Of a stretch of 64,000 nucleotides of DNA, positions 26,060 to 36,250 are shown piece by piece (position 1 is the first letter of the stretch; each line of letters begins with the position of its first letter). The position numbers and the translations under genes were made by a program. Origin of the DNA: Nitrosospira briensis (GTDB taxonomy: Bacteria > Pseudomonadota > Gammaproteobacteria > Burkholderiales > Nitrosomonadaceae); assembly GCF_900115125.1 (NCBI RefSeq), contig NZ_FOVJ01000004.1:62001-126000 (forward strand). Direction: 5' to 3'. The notes beneath the pieces were generated by a model that was not told the origin of the DNA, did not search any database, and saw only the letters and a program-made list of their open reading frames with translations.

Positions 26060-29000
26060 TGAAAGTACTTTACCTGGAAGATAACGCGCTGGATGCCGAT
26101 CTGGTGCGGATCGAGATGGAGAAACGCGCACCGGATATTCAGCTGGATGTCGTCGGCACATTGACTGAAGCACTGGCCAGAGTGGATCGGTACCATGAGA
26201 TTTATGGAACCAGCCTGGAAACGCCGGCAATCGGGCAGGTTGGTTTGGAGATCCCTCGGTACGACCTCGTCCTGACCGACCTCAATCTTCCGGACGGGAG
26301 TGGCGAGACTTTGCTGGCACTGGTTCGCGGCCGGCATTTGCCGCTTCCGGTGGTAATTCTTACCGGATCGAGTTGCGAGGATATGGTATTGGCGCTACTT
26401 CGCGCGGGCGCCGACGATTACGTCATCAAGCGGGACGGTTTTCTGGAAACGCTGGCTCTCGTGCTGCGCGCAGCTCTCGATAAATTCCACACGGAAACCT
26501 ACCGCCGCGCCGCTTCGCTCAGAATTCTCTACGTCGAGCCCAATGCGGACGACATCGACCTGACGAAGCAGGCGCTGGCTTCTATCGCTCCACATCTTAA
26601 AATTGAATCGCTTCGGTCAGCCGAGCAGGTTTTCCACGGATTTGCAATGCGCGAGGCAAAGGACGCCTTTGATGTCCTTCTTCTGGATTATCGTTTGCCG
26701 GGCGTTCCGGCCACAGATATCCTGAAGGAACTTTGCCAGGTTCGCGGGCTTGATCTGCCAATCATTCTTGTTGCCGGACAGGATGATGAAGAAATAGCAC
26801 GGCAGTCTCTCAAACTGGGGGCCGCCGATTATGTAGTAAAAAGTGCCGGCTACTTGCAGCGCTTGCCCACTGTCATTGAAAATGTCTGGCTGCGCGCCGA
26901 GTCAGCCCGTAGAGAGCGAACCTTGCTGGAGGAAAGGACGCGCCTTTCTCTCGCTACCGAAGCAGCCGCGATAGGCATCTGGGAGTGGAACACCGCTACC
27001 AATGAAGTTATCTGGGATGATCGCATGTATGAGATTTATGGTGCGCCACGTGGCAGCACCATTACTTATGAGGTCTGGAAATCCTACACTCATCCCGATG
27101 ATCTGCCTGAGCAGGAAGCCCAATTGGAAAAAATCACCGCGGAGGATGGGCGCAAACAGCTGGATTTCCGTATCCTGCGCGGACCCGGATGCGTGCGTCA
27201 TCTTCATATCGCGAAAGCGGTGAAGTGGGGCCAGAACGGGAGCGAACTGCGAATAGTTGGTACGGCGATCGATATTACCAAGCGCAAAGAGACAGAACTG
27301 GCAATTCAGGAGCACGCCATGCAGCAGAGCCTTATTGCCGCGTTCGGGCAAAAGGCGCTTGCCAGCGCAGATCTTGACGAGTTGTGGGACGAAGTGGCGG
27401 GGGTTGCGTCCCATGGCCTCAACGTTGATTTCTGCAAAGTCCTGCAGCTTGCACCGGATTTGCGTTCCTTTATACTCAAGGCAGGATCAGGTTGGCAGAA
27501 GGGCTGGATCGGCCGCCAGACATCATTCACCTATGAGAACAGCCAGAACCGATTTGTTCTCGCGAGCCACCAGCCTGTAATCGTCAACGATTTCCGCTGG
27601 GAGACGCGCTTCAAGCCATCGAGTATCCTGAGAAGTCACGGAATTCGCAGTAGCGCCAATGTGCTTATTTCGGGAGCGGGCGGCGCGTATGGCATATTGG
27701 GTGCGTATTCCCGCGATGCGAAGCGCTTCACGTCAGGCAGCATCAATTTCCTGCAGAGTCTCGCCAATATCCTTGCGACTGCAATTGATCGCAAAACGAC
27801 GGAAGAACGCCTCACTTATCTGGCCCAGTTCGATCCCCTGACCGAGTTGCCCAACCGCAGCCTTTTTCTTGATCGTCTAAGGCAAGCAATGGAGCAAGCG
27901 CAGCGCAGCCGGGGACGAGTCGGCGTTGTGTTTGCGGATCTGGACCGATTCAAGATCGTCAACGATACGATGGGCCACAGCACTGGCGACAAGTTATTGG
28001 TTCTGGTTGCGCAACGGTTGCAACAGTGCGTGCGTTCAGGCGATACAGTGGCGAGGCTTGGCGGGGATGAATTCGCATTCATTCTTTCCAATCTTGCTCG
28101 GGCAGAGGATGCGACGATAGTAGCCGAGAAGGTGATCGCTGCCCTTTCGCTGCTGTTCGAGCTGGATGGCCAGGAAATCTATACTTCCGTAAGCCTTGGG
28201 ATCAGTATCTACCCGGGGGATGGAACGGATGCGGATAGCCTGCTCAGGAATGCCGATACGGCGATGTTTCAGGCTAAGGAGCAAGGCCGCGCCATTTATC
28301 AGTTCTACCTGCCGCAAATGAACGAGCGCGCGGTGGCTCGCCTGAAGATTGAAACGCAACTCCGTGGCGCGCTGGCACGGCGTGAATTCGTGCTTCACTA
28401 CCAGCCAAAGGCGAGTTTGACGAGTGGGGAAATCACAGGGTTCGAGGCGCTCCTTCGCTGGCAGCATCCGGCACATGGGCTCGTGCCGCCGCTCAAATTC
28501 ATCTCGGTTCTTGAGGACACAGGTTTGATCGTGTCGGTCGGCGAATGGGTGGTACGGACAGTCTGTGATCAACTTAACAAATGGCAGAGCCAGGGCCTCG
28601 TCCTGCATCCAGTTTCGGTCAATCTGTCTGCACGCCAGTTTCAGCAGCAAGACCTTGATTCGGTTATTGGCAAGACCCTGGAAATGACCGCCATTGATCC
28701 CCATTTCCTGGAGTTTGAGCTGACTGAATCAGTATTGATGAAAGAGGCCGAGGCGGCAGCCAACGCGCTTCAGAATCTGAAGGCGTTCGGTGTGAAAATA
28801 TCAATGGATGACTTCGGCACTGGTTATTCGAGTCTCGCCTACCTCAAGCGGTTTCCGCTCGACACACTAAAGATAGACCGCGCATTCATACGGGATGTGA
28901 CTACCGATCTGGATGATGCGGCGATCGCGGTGGCAATGATAAAGCTTGCACACAGTTTGGGACTGAAAGTAGTGGCGGAGGGAGTCGAAACGAGGGCGCA

Positions 29001-29139
29001 ACTGGATTTTCTGATAGAAAACGGCTGCGACGAGATGCAAGGCTACTATTTCTCCCAGCCGTTACCTCTGGAGAGGGCGTCACAGGCGCTTATTCAGGGC
29101 TACCGGCTGCCGATGGGCATTCAGACGATGAATGATTGA
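26059..29139 (+). CDS. REC-REC-PAS-GAF-GGDEF-EAL cyclic di-GMP signalling protein
   Basis: The ATG at 26059 overlaps the previous stop as TAATG and gives 1026 residues. A TTG start 14 codons earlier is rejected, as it would read through that overlap. Domains in order are receiver 1 with Asp in 'LVLTDLNLPDGSG', receiver 2 with Asp in 'VLLLDYRLPGVPA', PAS ('AIGIWEWNTATNEVIWDD'), GAF, GGDEF with an intact 'RLGGDEFAF' (28055-28081) and EAL with 'GFEALLRWQ' (from 28438). EAL metal residues appear intact ('DDFGTGYSSLAYLKRF'). Both synthesis and breakdown of cyclic di-GMP are possible, and which one dominates cannot be told. The histidine kinase upstream probably feeds it. Confidence 0.92.
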   Translation: MKVLYLEDNALDADLVRIEMEKRAPDIQLDVVGTLTEALARVDRYHEIYGTSLETPAIGQVGLEIPRYDLVLTDLNLPDGSGETLLALVRGRHLPLPVVILTGSSCEDMVLALLRAGADDYVIKRDGFLETLALVLRAALDKFHTETYRRAASLRILYVEPNADDIDLTKQALASIAPHLKIESLRSAEQVFHGFAMREAKDAFDVLLLDYRLPGVPATDILKELCQVRGLDLPIILVAGQDDEEIARQSLKLGAADYVVKSAGYLQRLPTVIENVWLRAESARRERTLLEERTRLSLATEAAAIGIWEWNTATNEVIWDDRMYEIYGAPRGSTITYEVWKSYTHPDDLPEQEAQLEKITAEDGRKQLDFRILRGPGCVRHLHIAKAVKWGQNGSELRIVGTAIDITKRKETELAIQEHAMQQSLIAAFGQKALASADLDELWDEVAGVASHGLNVDFCKVLQLAPDLRSFILKAGSGWQKGWIGRQTSFTYENSQNRFVLASHQPVIVNDFRWETRFKPSSILRSHGIRSSANVLISGAGGAYGILGAYSRDAKRFTSGSINFLQSLANILATAIDRKTTEERLTYLAQFDPLTELPNRSLFLDRLRQAMEQAQRSRGRVGVVFADLDRFKIVNDTMGHSTGDKLLVLVAQRLQQCVRSGDTVARLGGDEFAFILSNLARAEDATIVAEKVIAALSLLFELDGQEIYTSVSLGISIYPGDGTDADSLLRNADTAMFQAKEQGRAIYQFYLPQMNERAVARLKIETQLRGALARREFVLHYQPKASLTSGEITGFEALLRWQHPAHGLVPPLKFISVLEDTGLIVSVGEWVVRTVCDQLNKWQSQGLVLHPVSVNLSARQFQQQDLDSVIGKTLEMTAIDPHFLEFELTESVLMKEAEAAANALQNLKAFGVKISMDDFGTGYSSLAYLKRFPLDTLKIDRAFIRDVTTDLDDAAIAVAMIKLAHSLGLKVVAEGVETRAQLDFLIENGCDEMQGYYFSQPLPLERASQALIQGYRLPMGIQTMND

Positions 29140-29324
29140 TGAACACTGATGTATTGCCTGCTGTATCCACCTCTCCCACCTCCGCTTTCACCTCTCCCAC
29201 CTCCGCTGCTCACCGGGCAGCCAACTCAGCAAACTCGACCAACTCCTCTGTTATCCTCGTTGCATCCTTGTTGGTAAAGCTACCTGCGGCACTCGCGGTA
29301 ATTCGCGTGTTTCGCCCAGCATGA
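29139..29324 (+). CDS. Questionable small Ser/Thr/Ala-rich ORF (61 aa)
   Basis: The ATG overlaps the stop of the GGDEF-EAL gene as TGATG, which would allow coupling. The product is low-complexity ('TSPTSAFTSPTSAAHRAAN') and comes partly from a DNA direct repeat. A short hydrophobic stretch ('SSVILVASLLVKLPAALAVI') follows. No family is known. It may simply be a chance frame. Confidence 0.2.
   Translation: MNTDVLPAVSTSPTSAFTSPTSAAHRAANSANSTNSSVILVASLLVKLPAALAVIRVFRPA
29168..29207. repeat. Direct repeat, 19 bp twice with 21-bp period
   Basis: CACCTCTCCCACCTCCGCT occurs at 29168-29186 and again at 29189-29207. The strand is C/T-rich. It lies just after the GGDEF-EAL gene and creates the TSPTSA peptide repeat if the frame is translated. 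Confidence 0.7.
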
Positions 29325-29486
29325 ACGCCCCGTTGCCAAAGAATGCATTGCGTACTCGAAAATAAGCATATTTTCTTTTGCAATTGCTACAAAGCTCTTT
29401 CCCTGCCTCATGATATTTGTTACTTTAACTACCGCAATTTCCCAGTCCGCGGGGGGGCGGACGAATTTCCCGACAGCTAATGAAAA

Positions 29487-30317
29487 ATGAAAAAAATTTT
29501 CCTGATGATTTGCGTAATGTTTGCGTTTACCGGCGGAGCTTTCGCACAAAAAGGGGGATTGAGCCTTAAATCACATTCCGCGCTGGTCATGGATGCACAG
29601 CGCGGGCACGTTCTTTTTCACAAGAACGCAGACAACGTGATGCCGATCGCTTCCATTACGAAACTCATGACCGCGATAGTTGTGCTTGATGCCCAATTGC
29701 CGCTGGATGAGGAAATCGTCATAGAAGCCGCCGACGTTGATGTGATCAAGAATACTCGCTCCCGGTTGCGGGTCGGGGGAAGTCTCACGCGCCAGGAAAT
29801 GCTGCGGCTGGCGTTGATGTCTTCCGAAAATCGTGCTGCTGCGGCGCTCGGGCGCTCATATCCGGGAGGCACCAATGCATTCGTGGCAGCCATGAACCGC
29901 AAGGCATTCGAGCTTGGCATGGACAACAGCTACTTCGTTGATCCTACCGGACTAAATAGCGCCAATGTTTCCACGGCGCGCGATCTGGTAAAAATGGTCA
30001 ATGCCGCCTATGATTACGATGTCATTCGTGAATTTTCCACTACCGCTGCGCATGAGGTGATGTTTACCGATGGTGATCGAAGCGTGCAGTTCGTCAATAC
30101 CAACAATCTGGTGCGTAGCAGCAACTGGGATATCGGGGTATCAAAAACAGGGTTTCTCAGCGAGGCTGGACGTTGCCTGGTCATGCAGGCCAATATAACA
30201 GGCAAGCAAATCATCATTGTATTGCTGGATTCGTGGGGGAAGAATTCTCGTCTCGGTGACGCTAACCGTGTCAAGAAATGGATGGAGATCGGTTTTGCCC
30301 GCAAAGTTCGCGGCTGA
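29487..30317 (+). CDS. pbpG: D-alanyl-D-alanine endopeptidase, PBP7 type
   Basis: The 276-residue product has a signal peptide (cut after AFA at residue 20) and the three serine-peptidase motifs of low-mass penicillin-binding proteins: S56-I-T-K59, S113-E-N115 and K220-T-G222. The size and absence of the long C-terminal membrane anchor fit PbpG rather than DacA/DacC. It should act in the periplasm, cutting D-Ala-meso-DAP cross-links in peptidoglycan. No partner genes are adjacent. A strong hairpin follows the stop. Confidence 0.9.
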   Translation: MKKIFLMICVMFAFTGGAFAQKGGLSLKSHSALVMDAQRGHVLFHKNADNVMPIASITKLMTAIVVLDAQLPLDEEIVIEAADVDVIKNTRSRLRVGGSLTRQEMLRLALMSSENRAAAALGRSYPGGTNAFVAAMNRKAFELGMDNSYFVDPTGLNSANVSTARDLVKMVNAAYDYDVIREFSTTAAHEVMFTDGDRSVQFVNTNNLVRSSNWDIGVSKTGFLSEAGRCLVMQANITGKQIIIVLLDSWGKNSRLGDANRVKKWMEIGFARKVRG

Positions 30318-30325
30318 TACTTTTC

Positions 30326-30357
30326 GAAACCGGGCGTCTACACCGAGTCCCGGTTTC
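30326..30357 (+). terminator. Hairpin after pbpG
   Basis: GAAACCGGG (30326-30334) pairs perfectly with CCCGGTTTC (30349-30357) across a 14-nt loop, 8 bp after the pbpG stop. The 3' arm ends in TTTC, with no longer T-run. It is probably a transcription terminator for pbpG. Confidence 0.5.
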
Positions 30358-30476
30358 TATCACCTGCAGGTATTCAGGATTGCTTTCGTTTTCGTGGCGC
30401 CTGACTTAATTTTTTTTCCAGGCTAGGACTAGCCTCGTGCCAATGGGAAACGGCAAGCGGCGGGAGAAGAGTTGTC

Positions 30477-30791
30477 ATGCAATTACAATTAATTGCCGCA
30501 CTCATCATCGTTTTCCTGATTGTCACGTTCGCGGTTCAGAATGCCGTCTCGGTAAGCGTCATATTTTTTCTTTGGCGCGTCGATGCTTCACTCGCCACGG
30601 TGATCGCCGCATGCTTTACGCTTGGCACGCTCATCGGCGCGCTGGTGACGGTTCCAACGATGCTGCGTGAGCGAATTTCGATAAGCCGTCTGCGCAAACA
30701 AGTGGAAATGCTGCACGCCGAGAACGAGGATTTGCGGGCCTTGAAGAAGGATGATGTACCTGCTGTGCCTCATGATATTGAGGCATATTGA
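30477..30791 (+). CDS. LapA-domain (DUF1049) inner-membrane protein
   Basis: The 104-residue product has two membrane helices (about 2-22 and 38-60) and then a coiled coil ('RISISRLRKQVEMLHAENED'). This is the pattern of the lipopolysaccharide assembly protein A (LapA/YciS, DUF1049) family. In E. coli LapA works with LapB to control LpxC turnover. No lapB-like gene is visible after it: the next gene is on the other strand 37 bp away. A GGGAGAAGAG ribosome site supports the start. Function in this organism is by family only. Confidence 0.82.
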   Translation: MQLQLIAALIIVFLIVTFAVQNAVSVSVIFFLWRVDASLATVIAACFTLGTLIGALVTVPTMLRERISISRLRKQVEMLHAENEDLRALKKDDVPAVPHDIEAY

Positions 30792-30828
30792 AAATATGCG
30801 GCTCGATTTCCATATATCCGCATTATTT

Positions 30829-32085
30829 TTAGAGCAGCCGGAATGCAAGAATGGCGATGACCGTGGGCGGAAGGGCTGCGGCGAGTAGACCCAAAGGATG
30901 GATGGCTTCATCCTCGAACGAACCCTTGAGTATGGAAAAACCTGCCGGGTTTGGCGCATTGGCGATGACCGTCAAGCCCCCGCCGGCAACCGCGCCGGCA
31001 ACAAGAGAATACCGGAACTCCGCGCTGGTTCCTTCCAGCAGGGAACCAAGATAAGTCAGCGCCGCATTGTCCGTGATCGCGGTCAACAGGGTTGCGCTGA
31101 AAAAAAGCACAGTGTTGTCCATATCCGCCAGCAGGGGCTGCAACCACCACTTCTGTTGTCCACCCAGAACAACCAGGCCGGCGAGAAAAAAGGCGACCAG
31201 CAGCCCTTCCCGCAGAATCAACGGGTCCTGGTAGCGTTCGTATGCGTGGGTAAATCCGAGGAAGAACAGCAGCAGGCCCATGAAAACGACAGGGTGATGC
31301 GCAAACACTACCACGCCTACAAGAAACACCACGTGCACGAGTATTACGAGTAGCGGAACCTCGTTGTTAGCTGAGGGCTTTGCCTTCTTCAGGCTCGACA
31401 ATTCACGCTGAAACAGGATAGTGGCGCCAAGAGCGTTCACCGCTACTCCAATCGCGGCCTTCCAGCCAAACGTGGTAAACATGAAAACCGTATCCCATCC
31501 CCACTTGCTGGCTACCATGAGAACCGGGGGTGCGGCAAAGGAGGTCATTGTTCCGCCGATTGAAATGTTGACGAACAAAACTCCAAGAGTGACGTATTTA
31601 AGCCGGGTGGAAATTCCCCTGCTGTAGTACCGCTCAAGCAGAATCAGCCCGGCCAGCGTCATGGCTGCGGGCTCGGTGATAAACGAGCCCAGCAAAGGGA
31701 CAAATGATAGTGTGATGAAGTAAAACGCCTTACCCTCGGGCCAGGGAATGAGCCCGGCAAGCTTGTTCACACAAAGCATGGCGAATTGCAGGATCGGGCG
31801 GCTGCCGGAGATTACCATGACTGCGAATACGAACATGGGTTCGATAAAACTCTGCTGATCGAGATAGGCTATGGCTGGTTGCTTGCCTTCCGTGACCAGC
31901 ATCATGACGACAAGAATCATCGCCCAGAACCCGAAAACAACCTCGACCTCGCCCAGAAAATGCCAGATGCCGGCATGCGCCGGGTAGGTATGCGCCAGTT
32001 GTTGAAAATATTTTGTTGCGAAAGTGTGTATCAGCGCAATGCCAAACAGGATTGCGCCAATAATCTCAATAGGGGCGGGATTCAT
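30829..32085 (-). CDS. Putative Na+/H+ antiporter family membrane protein
   Basis: The 418-residue protein has about ten to eleven membrane helices. Stretches such as 'FVPLLGSFITEPAAMTLAGL' and 'TAITDNAALTYLGSLLEGT' match the ArsB/NhaD-like ion transporter superfamily, in particular the group annotated as putative Na+/H+ antiporters. It probably exchanges sodium for protons across the inner membrane. Ion and direction are inferred from the family. It stands alone, convergent with the lapA-like gene. Confidence 0.8.
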   Translation of the reverse strand: MNPAPIEIIGAILFGIALIHTFATKYFQQLAHTYPAHAGIWHFLGEVEVVFGFWAMILVVMMLVTEGKQPAIAYLDQQSFIEPMFVFAVMVISGSRPILQFAMLCVNKLAGLIPWPEGKAFYFITLSFVPLLGSFITEPAAMTLAGLILLERYYSRGISTRLKYVTLGVLFVNISIGGTMTSFAAPPVLMVASKWGWDTVFMFTTFGWKAAIGVAVNALGATILFQRELSSLKKAKPSANNEVPLLVILVHVVFLVGVVVFAHHPVVFMGLLLFFLGFTHAYERYQDPLILREGLLVAFFLAGLVVLGGQQKWWLQPLLADMDNTVLFFSATLLTAITDNAALTYLGSLLEGTSAEFRYSLVAGAVAGGGLTVIANAPNPAGFSILKGSFEDEAIHPLGLLAAALPPTVIAILAFRLL

Positions 32086-32303
32086 TTGTGTGCCACGGAC
32101 GGGTTTTCTGATTATTGCTACCGGGGACCAATGTTCAATGTCTTCACGTCCCGTGAATCCGCAGATGACATAGTGACGAGCTGTCTACGCCGTCAATTTT
32201 CATTAAGGGCGGAGCCGGTTGGCGCAGGTAACCCGCTCTTGGCGCTACGCGCGGTCAACGCGTTTCGCTCTTTAATCGCAACGAATCGGAAACCGGGTGT
32301 GTT

Positions 32304-32969
32304 TTATTTCATTGCATCGAGATTGGCTTGTGCATCAGCATTACCCTGCGCGGCGGCCTTCTTGAACCATTCTTTAGCTTTGGCCTCATCCCTGGGAACG
32401 CCTTCGCCGGCGTAATACATCACCCCCAGATTGTTTTGTGCATCGACATTGCCCTGCTCTGCGGCTTTTTGAAATAACTCCACAGCTTTGGCCGGGTCTT
32501 TGGCGACACCCTCACCATTTGCATACATGAGCCCGAGATTGAATTGCGCATCGGCATATCCCTGCGCCGCCGATCGATGAAACCAGGCGGCAGCTGTAAC
32601 CGGATCATTAGTCAGGATTTTGCCTGAAGAGTCCTTGGATATGGCTTCGCCGGTGTAGAACATGACACCGAGACCATTTTGTGCTTTGGCGTCTCCCGCC
32701 TCTGCATCCTTTCTTAATTGCACGAATTTTTCTTCCGGTGTTGCTTCATTCCCCGGCCCGGCCGGCATGATTTCCTGTAATAACGCCGACTTTTCTTCTG
32801 GCGTCAATTCATTTTCCAAAATCGATGGAATTTCCTTTTCCGACGTAAACTCATCCGGCAGCTTCGCCGGCGTCCCCGGCTTGGAGGTATTTCCCGGATC
32901 TTTCTCACCGCAGCCGGCAAGCATGAGCATGGGGATTGCAGCGAGCAATACCACAATAAGAATTTTCAT
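32304..32969 (-). CDS. Sel1-repeat lipoprotein
   Basis: The 221-residue product has a lipoprotein signal with lipobox LAGC (Cys20). An acidic linker with 'LPDEFTSEKEIPSILENELT' leads to three full Sel1 repeats and one partial one ('AQFNLGLMYANGEGVAKD', 'AQNNLGVMYYAGEGVPRD', ending 'NADAQANLDAMK'). One repeat carries an insertion ('EAISKDSSGKILTND'). Sel1 repeats bind other proteins, so an envelope scaffold role is likely but unspecified. It lies upstream of the antiporter gene on the same strand with a 218-bp gap. Confidence 0.82.
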   Translation of the reverse strand: MKILIVVLLAAIPMLMLAGCGEKDPGNTSKPGTPAKLPDEFTSEKEIPSILENELTPEEKSALLQEIMPAGPGNEATPEEKFVQLRKDAEAGDAKAQNGLGVMFYTGEAISKDSSGKILTNDPVTAAAWFHRSAAQGYADAQFNLGLMYANGEGVAKDPAKAVELFQKAAEQGNVDAQNNLGVMYYAGEGVPRDEAKAKEWFKKAAAQGNADAQANLDAMK

Positions 32970-33043
32970 GGAGTATTATTCTGTCATGTTTTTTTTTAAC
33001 CTGCCTCAGCAGTATGGCTGGATGGCAAAACGATACCTTCGCC

Positions 33044-34453
33044 TTACAGGCTGTAATACATATCGAACTCGATCGGGTGGGTAGTCATGCGAAAACGTGT
33101 AACTTCCTCCATCTTCAGTTCGATGTAGCCGTCGATCATATCATTCGAAAACACGCCGCCACGCGTAAGAAAATTGCGGTCCTTATCCAGGCTATCGAGC
33201 GCTTCATCCAGCGAAGCGCAGGGGTTGGGAATTTTCCCCGCCTCTTCAGGAGGAAGATCATAAAGATTCTTGTCCATGGGATCGCCCGGATGAATCTTGT
33301 TCTGGATACCGTCCAGGCCAGCCATCAGCAATGCTGTAAACGCGAGATAGGGGTTGGCGGTGGGGTCGGGAAAGCGAACTTCAATGCGCCGTCCCTTGGG
33401 GCTGTTGGCGTAGGGGATACGTACTGCAGCGGACCGATTGCTGACCGAGTAGGCAAGATTGACTGGCGCTTCAAAACCTGGAACGAGTCGCTTGTAGGAA
33501 TTGGTGCCCGGATTGGTAATCGCGTTCAGGGCCTTGGCGTGTTTGATAACACCACCGATATAATACAGCGCCATTTCCGAAAGTCCGGCATAACCGCTTC
33601 CCGAAAATAGATTCTGACCTCCTTTCCAGATCGATTGGTGCACATGCATTCCGGAACCATTGTCGCCGACTATGGGTTTCGGCATGAAAGTCGCTGTTTT
33701 TCCATAAGAGTGGGCAATGTTGTGCACTACATATTTGAATGCCTGGGTCCAATCGGCGCGCTTCACCAGGCTGCTGTATTTGGTGCCTATTTCACACTGC
33801 CCGGCAGTGGCCACTTCGTGGTGATGCACTTCAACTTCAATACCCATTTCCTCCAGCGCAAGGCACATCGCGGACCGGATGTCATGCAGGGAATCGATCG
33901 GGGGAACGGGGAAATAGCCGCCTTTAATGCCGGGACGGTGCCCGGTATTTCCGCCCTCGTATTTCTCGGCAGAGCTCCAGGCTGCTTCCTGGGATTCGAT
34001 CTTTACTGAACAACCGGACATGTCAGCATGCCATGTTACGGAGTCAAAAATGAAGAATTCGGGCTCGGGACCGAAATACGCAGTGTCGCCAATGCCAGTT
34101 GACTTCAGGTAAGCCTCGCCGCGTTTCGCCAGCGAGCGGGGATCCCGGTCGTAGCCCTTGCCATCGGAGGGTTCCACTACATCGCACGTCATGAACAGCG
34201 TCGCCTCATCCATGAATGGGTCCATCTTGGCCGTGTCATGGTCAGGTATCAGCAACATGTCGGACGCATGAATACCTTTCCAGCCCGCAATGGAAGAACC
34301 ATCGAATGCGTGCCCGTCTTCAAGCTTGTCCGCATCCACGGCGTGGGCGGGAAGTGTCACGTGTTGCTCCTTGCCCCGGGTATCGGTAAATCGTAGATCA
34401 ACGAACCTGACTTCGTTGTCCTGAATCATTTTCAGAACATCGGCTACCGCCAT
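33044..34453 (-). CDS. glnA: Glutamine synthetase type I
   Basis: The ATG at 34453 with a GGAGAG ribosome site gives exactly 469 residues, the usual GSI length; the longer frame to 34522 is rejected. It catalyses glutamate + NH3 + ATP to glutamine. Visible motifs include '[11 protein letters not shown]' near the start, '[19 protein letters not shown]' and '[17 protein letters not shown]'. The adenylylation Tyr is at about 398 in 'NLYDLPPEE', so control by GlnE is expected. It is a single-gene unit, divergent from the rhodanese gene. In an ammonia oxidiser this is the main route of ammonia assimilation alongside any GDH. Confidence 0.97.
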   Translation of the reverse strand: MAVADVLKMIQDNEVRFVDLRFTDTRGKEQHVTLPAHAVDADKLEDGHAFDGSSIAGWKGIHASDMLLIPDHDTAKMDPFMDEATLFMTCDVVEPSDGKGYDRDPRSLAKRGEAYLKSTGIGDTAYFGPEPEFFIFDSVTWHADMSGCSVKIESQEAAWSSAEKYEGGNTGHRPGIKGGYFPVPPIDSLHDIRSAMCLALEEMGIEVEVHHHEVATAGQCEIGTKYSSLVKRADWTQAFKYVVHNIAHSYGKTATFMPKPIVGDNGSGMHVHQSIWKGGQNLFSGSGYAGLSEMALYYIGGVIKHAKALNAITNPGTNSYKRLVPGFEAPVNLAYSVSNRSAAVRIPYANSPKGRRIEVRFPDPTANPYLAFTALLMAGLDGIQNKIHPGDPMDKNLYDLPPEEAGKIPNPCASLDEALDSLDKDRNFLTRGGVFSNDMIDGYIELKMEEVTRFRMTTHPIEFDMYYSL

Positions 34454-34520
34454 TTTTCTCTCCAAACCGGAATTGCAGTCATGCGAAAGTACCTTATAAA
34501 AGGGTGATGCAAAGCGTAAC

Positions 34521-34529
34521 ATTATATCA
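34521..34529 (-). promoter_or_regulatory. Possible glnA promoter, extended -10
   Basis: On the minus strand TGATATAAT, an extended -10 (TGn-TATAAT), lies about 70 bp upstream of the glnA ATG. No good -35 is spaced correctly, which fits an extended -10 type. No sigma-54 pattern (GG-N10-GC) was found in the gap. This is sequence inference only. Confidence 0.4.
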
Positions 34530-34692
34530 GCAGGAGCGTTTCCATTTCTTCAACAACAGAATACCCGCGCAAGAATCTGAAAGAGCCAGGCTAAAGCATT
34601 AGCTGTTCCGCCCTCCGCACAAAGGTTTTTACTCGAACACCAGCCTGAAAATGGATTACCATTAGGTTTCAATTGTTACTGTGGGAAACCAT

Positions 34693-35145
34693 ATGGAAAC
34701 TATCACTGCAATACTTGAAAGGGCGCAACAACGCGCTGAGGAAATGGATTTGCCATACCAGGGCGCGTTGCTTCCCAATGAAGCGCTTGCGCTGTTGCAG
34801 GAAGCGCCCGAGGCGAAGTTGGTGGATGTGCGTTCCCGGGCTGAATGGGACTGGGTGGGAAGAATTCCGGGCGCGGTCGAAATCGAATGGCAGTCCTATC
34901 CCGGCATGCGTCCCAATCCGGATTTTGTCAACTATCTTTCCAGCCAGGTGGACAAGGAATCGCTGGTGATGTTCATCTGCCGTAGTGGAGGACGTTCACA
35001 TCAGGCTGCGGCTACCGCCAGCGAATTAGGCTATACGAACTGCTATAACATCCTGGAAGGTTTTGAAGGCGAGAAAGATGCCACCGGTCACCGCGGGACC
35101 GAAGGGGGATGGAAAGCGGCAGGTTTGCCCTGGGTTCAGAAATGA
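34693..35145 (+). CDS. Rhodanese-like domain protein
   Basis: The ATG at 34693 is preferred over a GTG four codons upstream; the product has 150 residues. A single rhodanese domain carries the active-site loop 'CRSGGRS' with the catalytic Cys, preceded by 'KLVDVRSRAEWDWVGRIPGA'. It should be a cytoplasmic sulfurtransferase. No sulphur-pathway neighbour points to a specific role. It is divergent from glnA and convergent with uppP, with a 32-bp gap. Confidence 0.85.
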   Translation: METITAILERAQQRAEEMDLPYQGALLPNEALALLQEAPEAKLVDVRSRAEWDWVGRIPGAVEIEWQSYPGMRPNPDFVNYLSSQVDKESLVMFICRSGGRSHQAAATASELGYTNCYNILEGFEGEKDATGHRGTEGGWKAAGLPWVQK

Positions 35146-35177
35146 CCTCAAGGGAATGAAGAGCAATCGCGTGGGAC

Positions 35178-36005
35178 TCAGGTTGCTGCCGACCACTCGA
35201 CCAGGCCGGAATAGGCTGTAATAAGCACGACAATCCCGAACGCAATGCGATACCATGCAAATACCGTGAAATCATGGTGGCTGATAAAACGCAATAATCC
35301 GCGCACCGCCAATAAGGCGCTGACGAACGAGGCCACGAAGCCGATAACAAATACTCCCATATCGTCGAAATGAAGGATATCGAGATTTTTGTAAATGTCG
35401 TAAAAGGTGGCGGCAAACATGATCGGGATGGCCAGAAAAAACGAAAACTCTGTCGCCGCTTTACGGGATAAGCCAAAAAAAAGGCCGCCGATAATGGTTG
35501 CGCCGGAGCGTGAAGTGCCGGGTATGAGCGCCAGGCACTGCATCAAACCCACCTTCAACGCATGTCTCCAGTCCATGTCCTCCACCCGCTCGACATCCAC
35601 CACGTGTTTTCTGCGTTCCGCCCACAGGATCAGGATACCGCCAATGATGAACGCCAATGCCACTGGCACGGGGTGAAACAGATATTGCTTGATGGTCTTG
35701 ATGAACAATAGACCCAGAATTGCAGCGGGAAGAAAAGCAATGAACAGGTTCAACACAAAGCGGTTCGCATCCTGGCGGGAACCGACATCCCGGACAACGG
35801 TTCCGATCTTGACGCGATATTCCCAGCAAACCGCCAAAATGGCTCCCAATTGAATGACGATCGCGAAGACCTTGCCTTTCTCGTCATTGAAGTCGAGCAA
35901 ATCGCTCGCCAGGATCAAGTGACCGGTAGAGGAGATAGGAAGAAATTCGGTCAGACCCTCGACAATGCCGAGGATCAGGGCCTTAAAGAGCAGAACCAGG
36001 TCCAT
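35178..36005 (-). CDS. uppP: Undecaprenyl-diphosphatase UppP (BacA)
   Basis: The 275-residue protein has about eight membrane helices and both family signatures: '[16 protein letters not shown]' near residues 15-31 and '[16 protein letters not shown]' near 160. UppP removes a phosphate from undecaprenyl diphosphate in the inner membrane, recycling the lipid carrier for peptidoglycan and other glycans, and confers some bacitracin resistance. It appears as a single-gene unit, since the thiC unit ends 290 bp to the right. Confidence 0.95.
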   Translation of the reverse strand: MDLVLLFKALILGIVEGLTEFLPISSTGHLILASDLLDFNDEKGKVFAIVIQLGAILAVCWEYRVKIGTVVRDVGSRQDANRFVLNLFIAFLPAAILGLLFIKTIKQYLFHPVPVALAFIIGGILILWAERRKHVVDVERVEDMDWRHALKVGLMQCLALIPGTSRSGATIIGGLFFGLSRKAATEFSFFLAIPIMFAATFYDIYKNLDILHFDDMGVFVIGFVASFVSALLAVRGLLRFISHHDFTVFAWYRIAFGIVVLITAYSGLVEWSAAT

Positions 36006-36250
36006 GCGTGCTATCCGGCAAAAAGCATTTTGCGCCGGATAAACACGTGGGAGCTTGAGGGAGTCGAGGTATTACCAGGCAATGGGTTGTCCAGTGGCAG
36101 GGATACAGGGTCGGGCTGGTTATTTTTCAGACATTATCGCACCGAACTGCGCTTCAGGCTCGAGAATAGTTCTGATTAGCCTGCCGTTTACCATCTTTTT
36201 GCTTTGACAGCTGCCAGCGAGCACCAGTCGGGCAGCATGGCTGGCGCCGC

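Noticed and set aside
34454-34692. Sigma-54 promoter for glnA
   Set aside because: The gap has TGGC and TTGC elements but their spacing is 15 bp, not the required GG-N10-GC.
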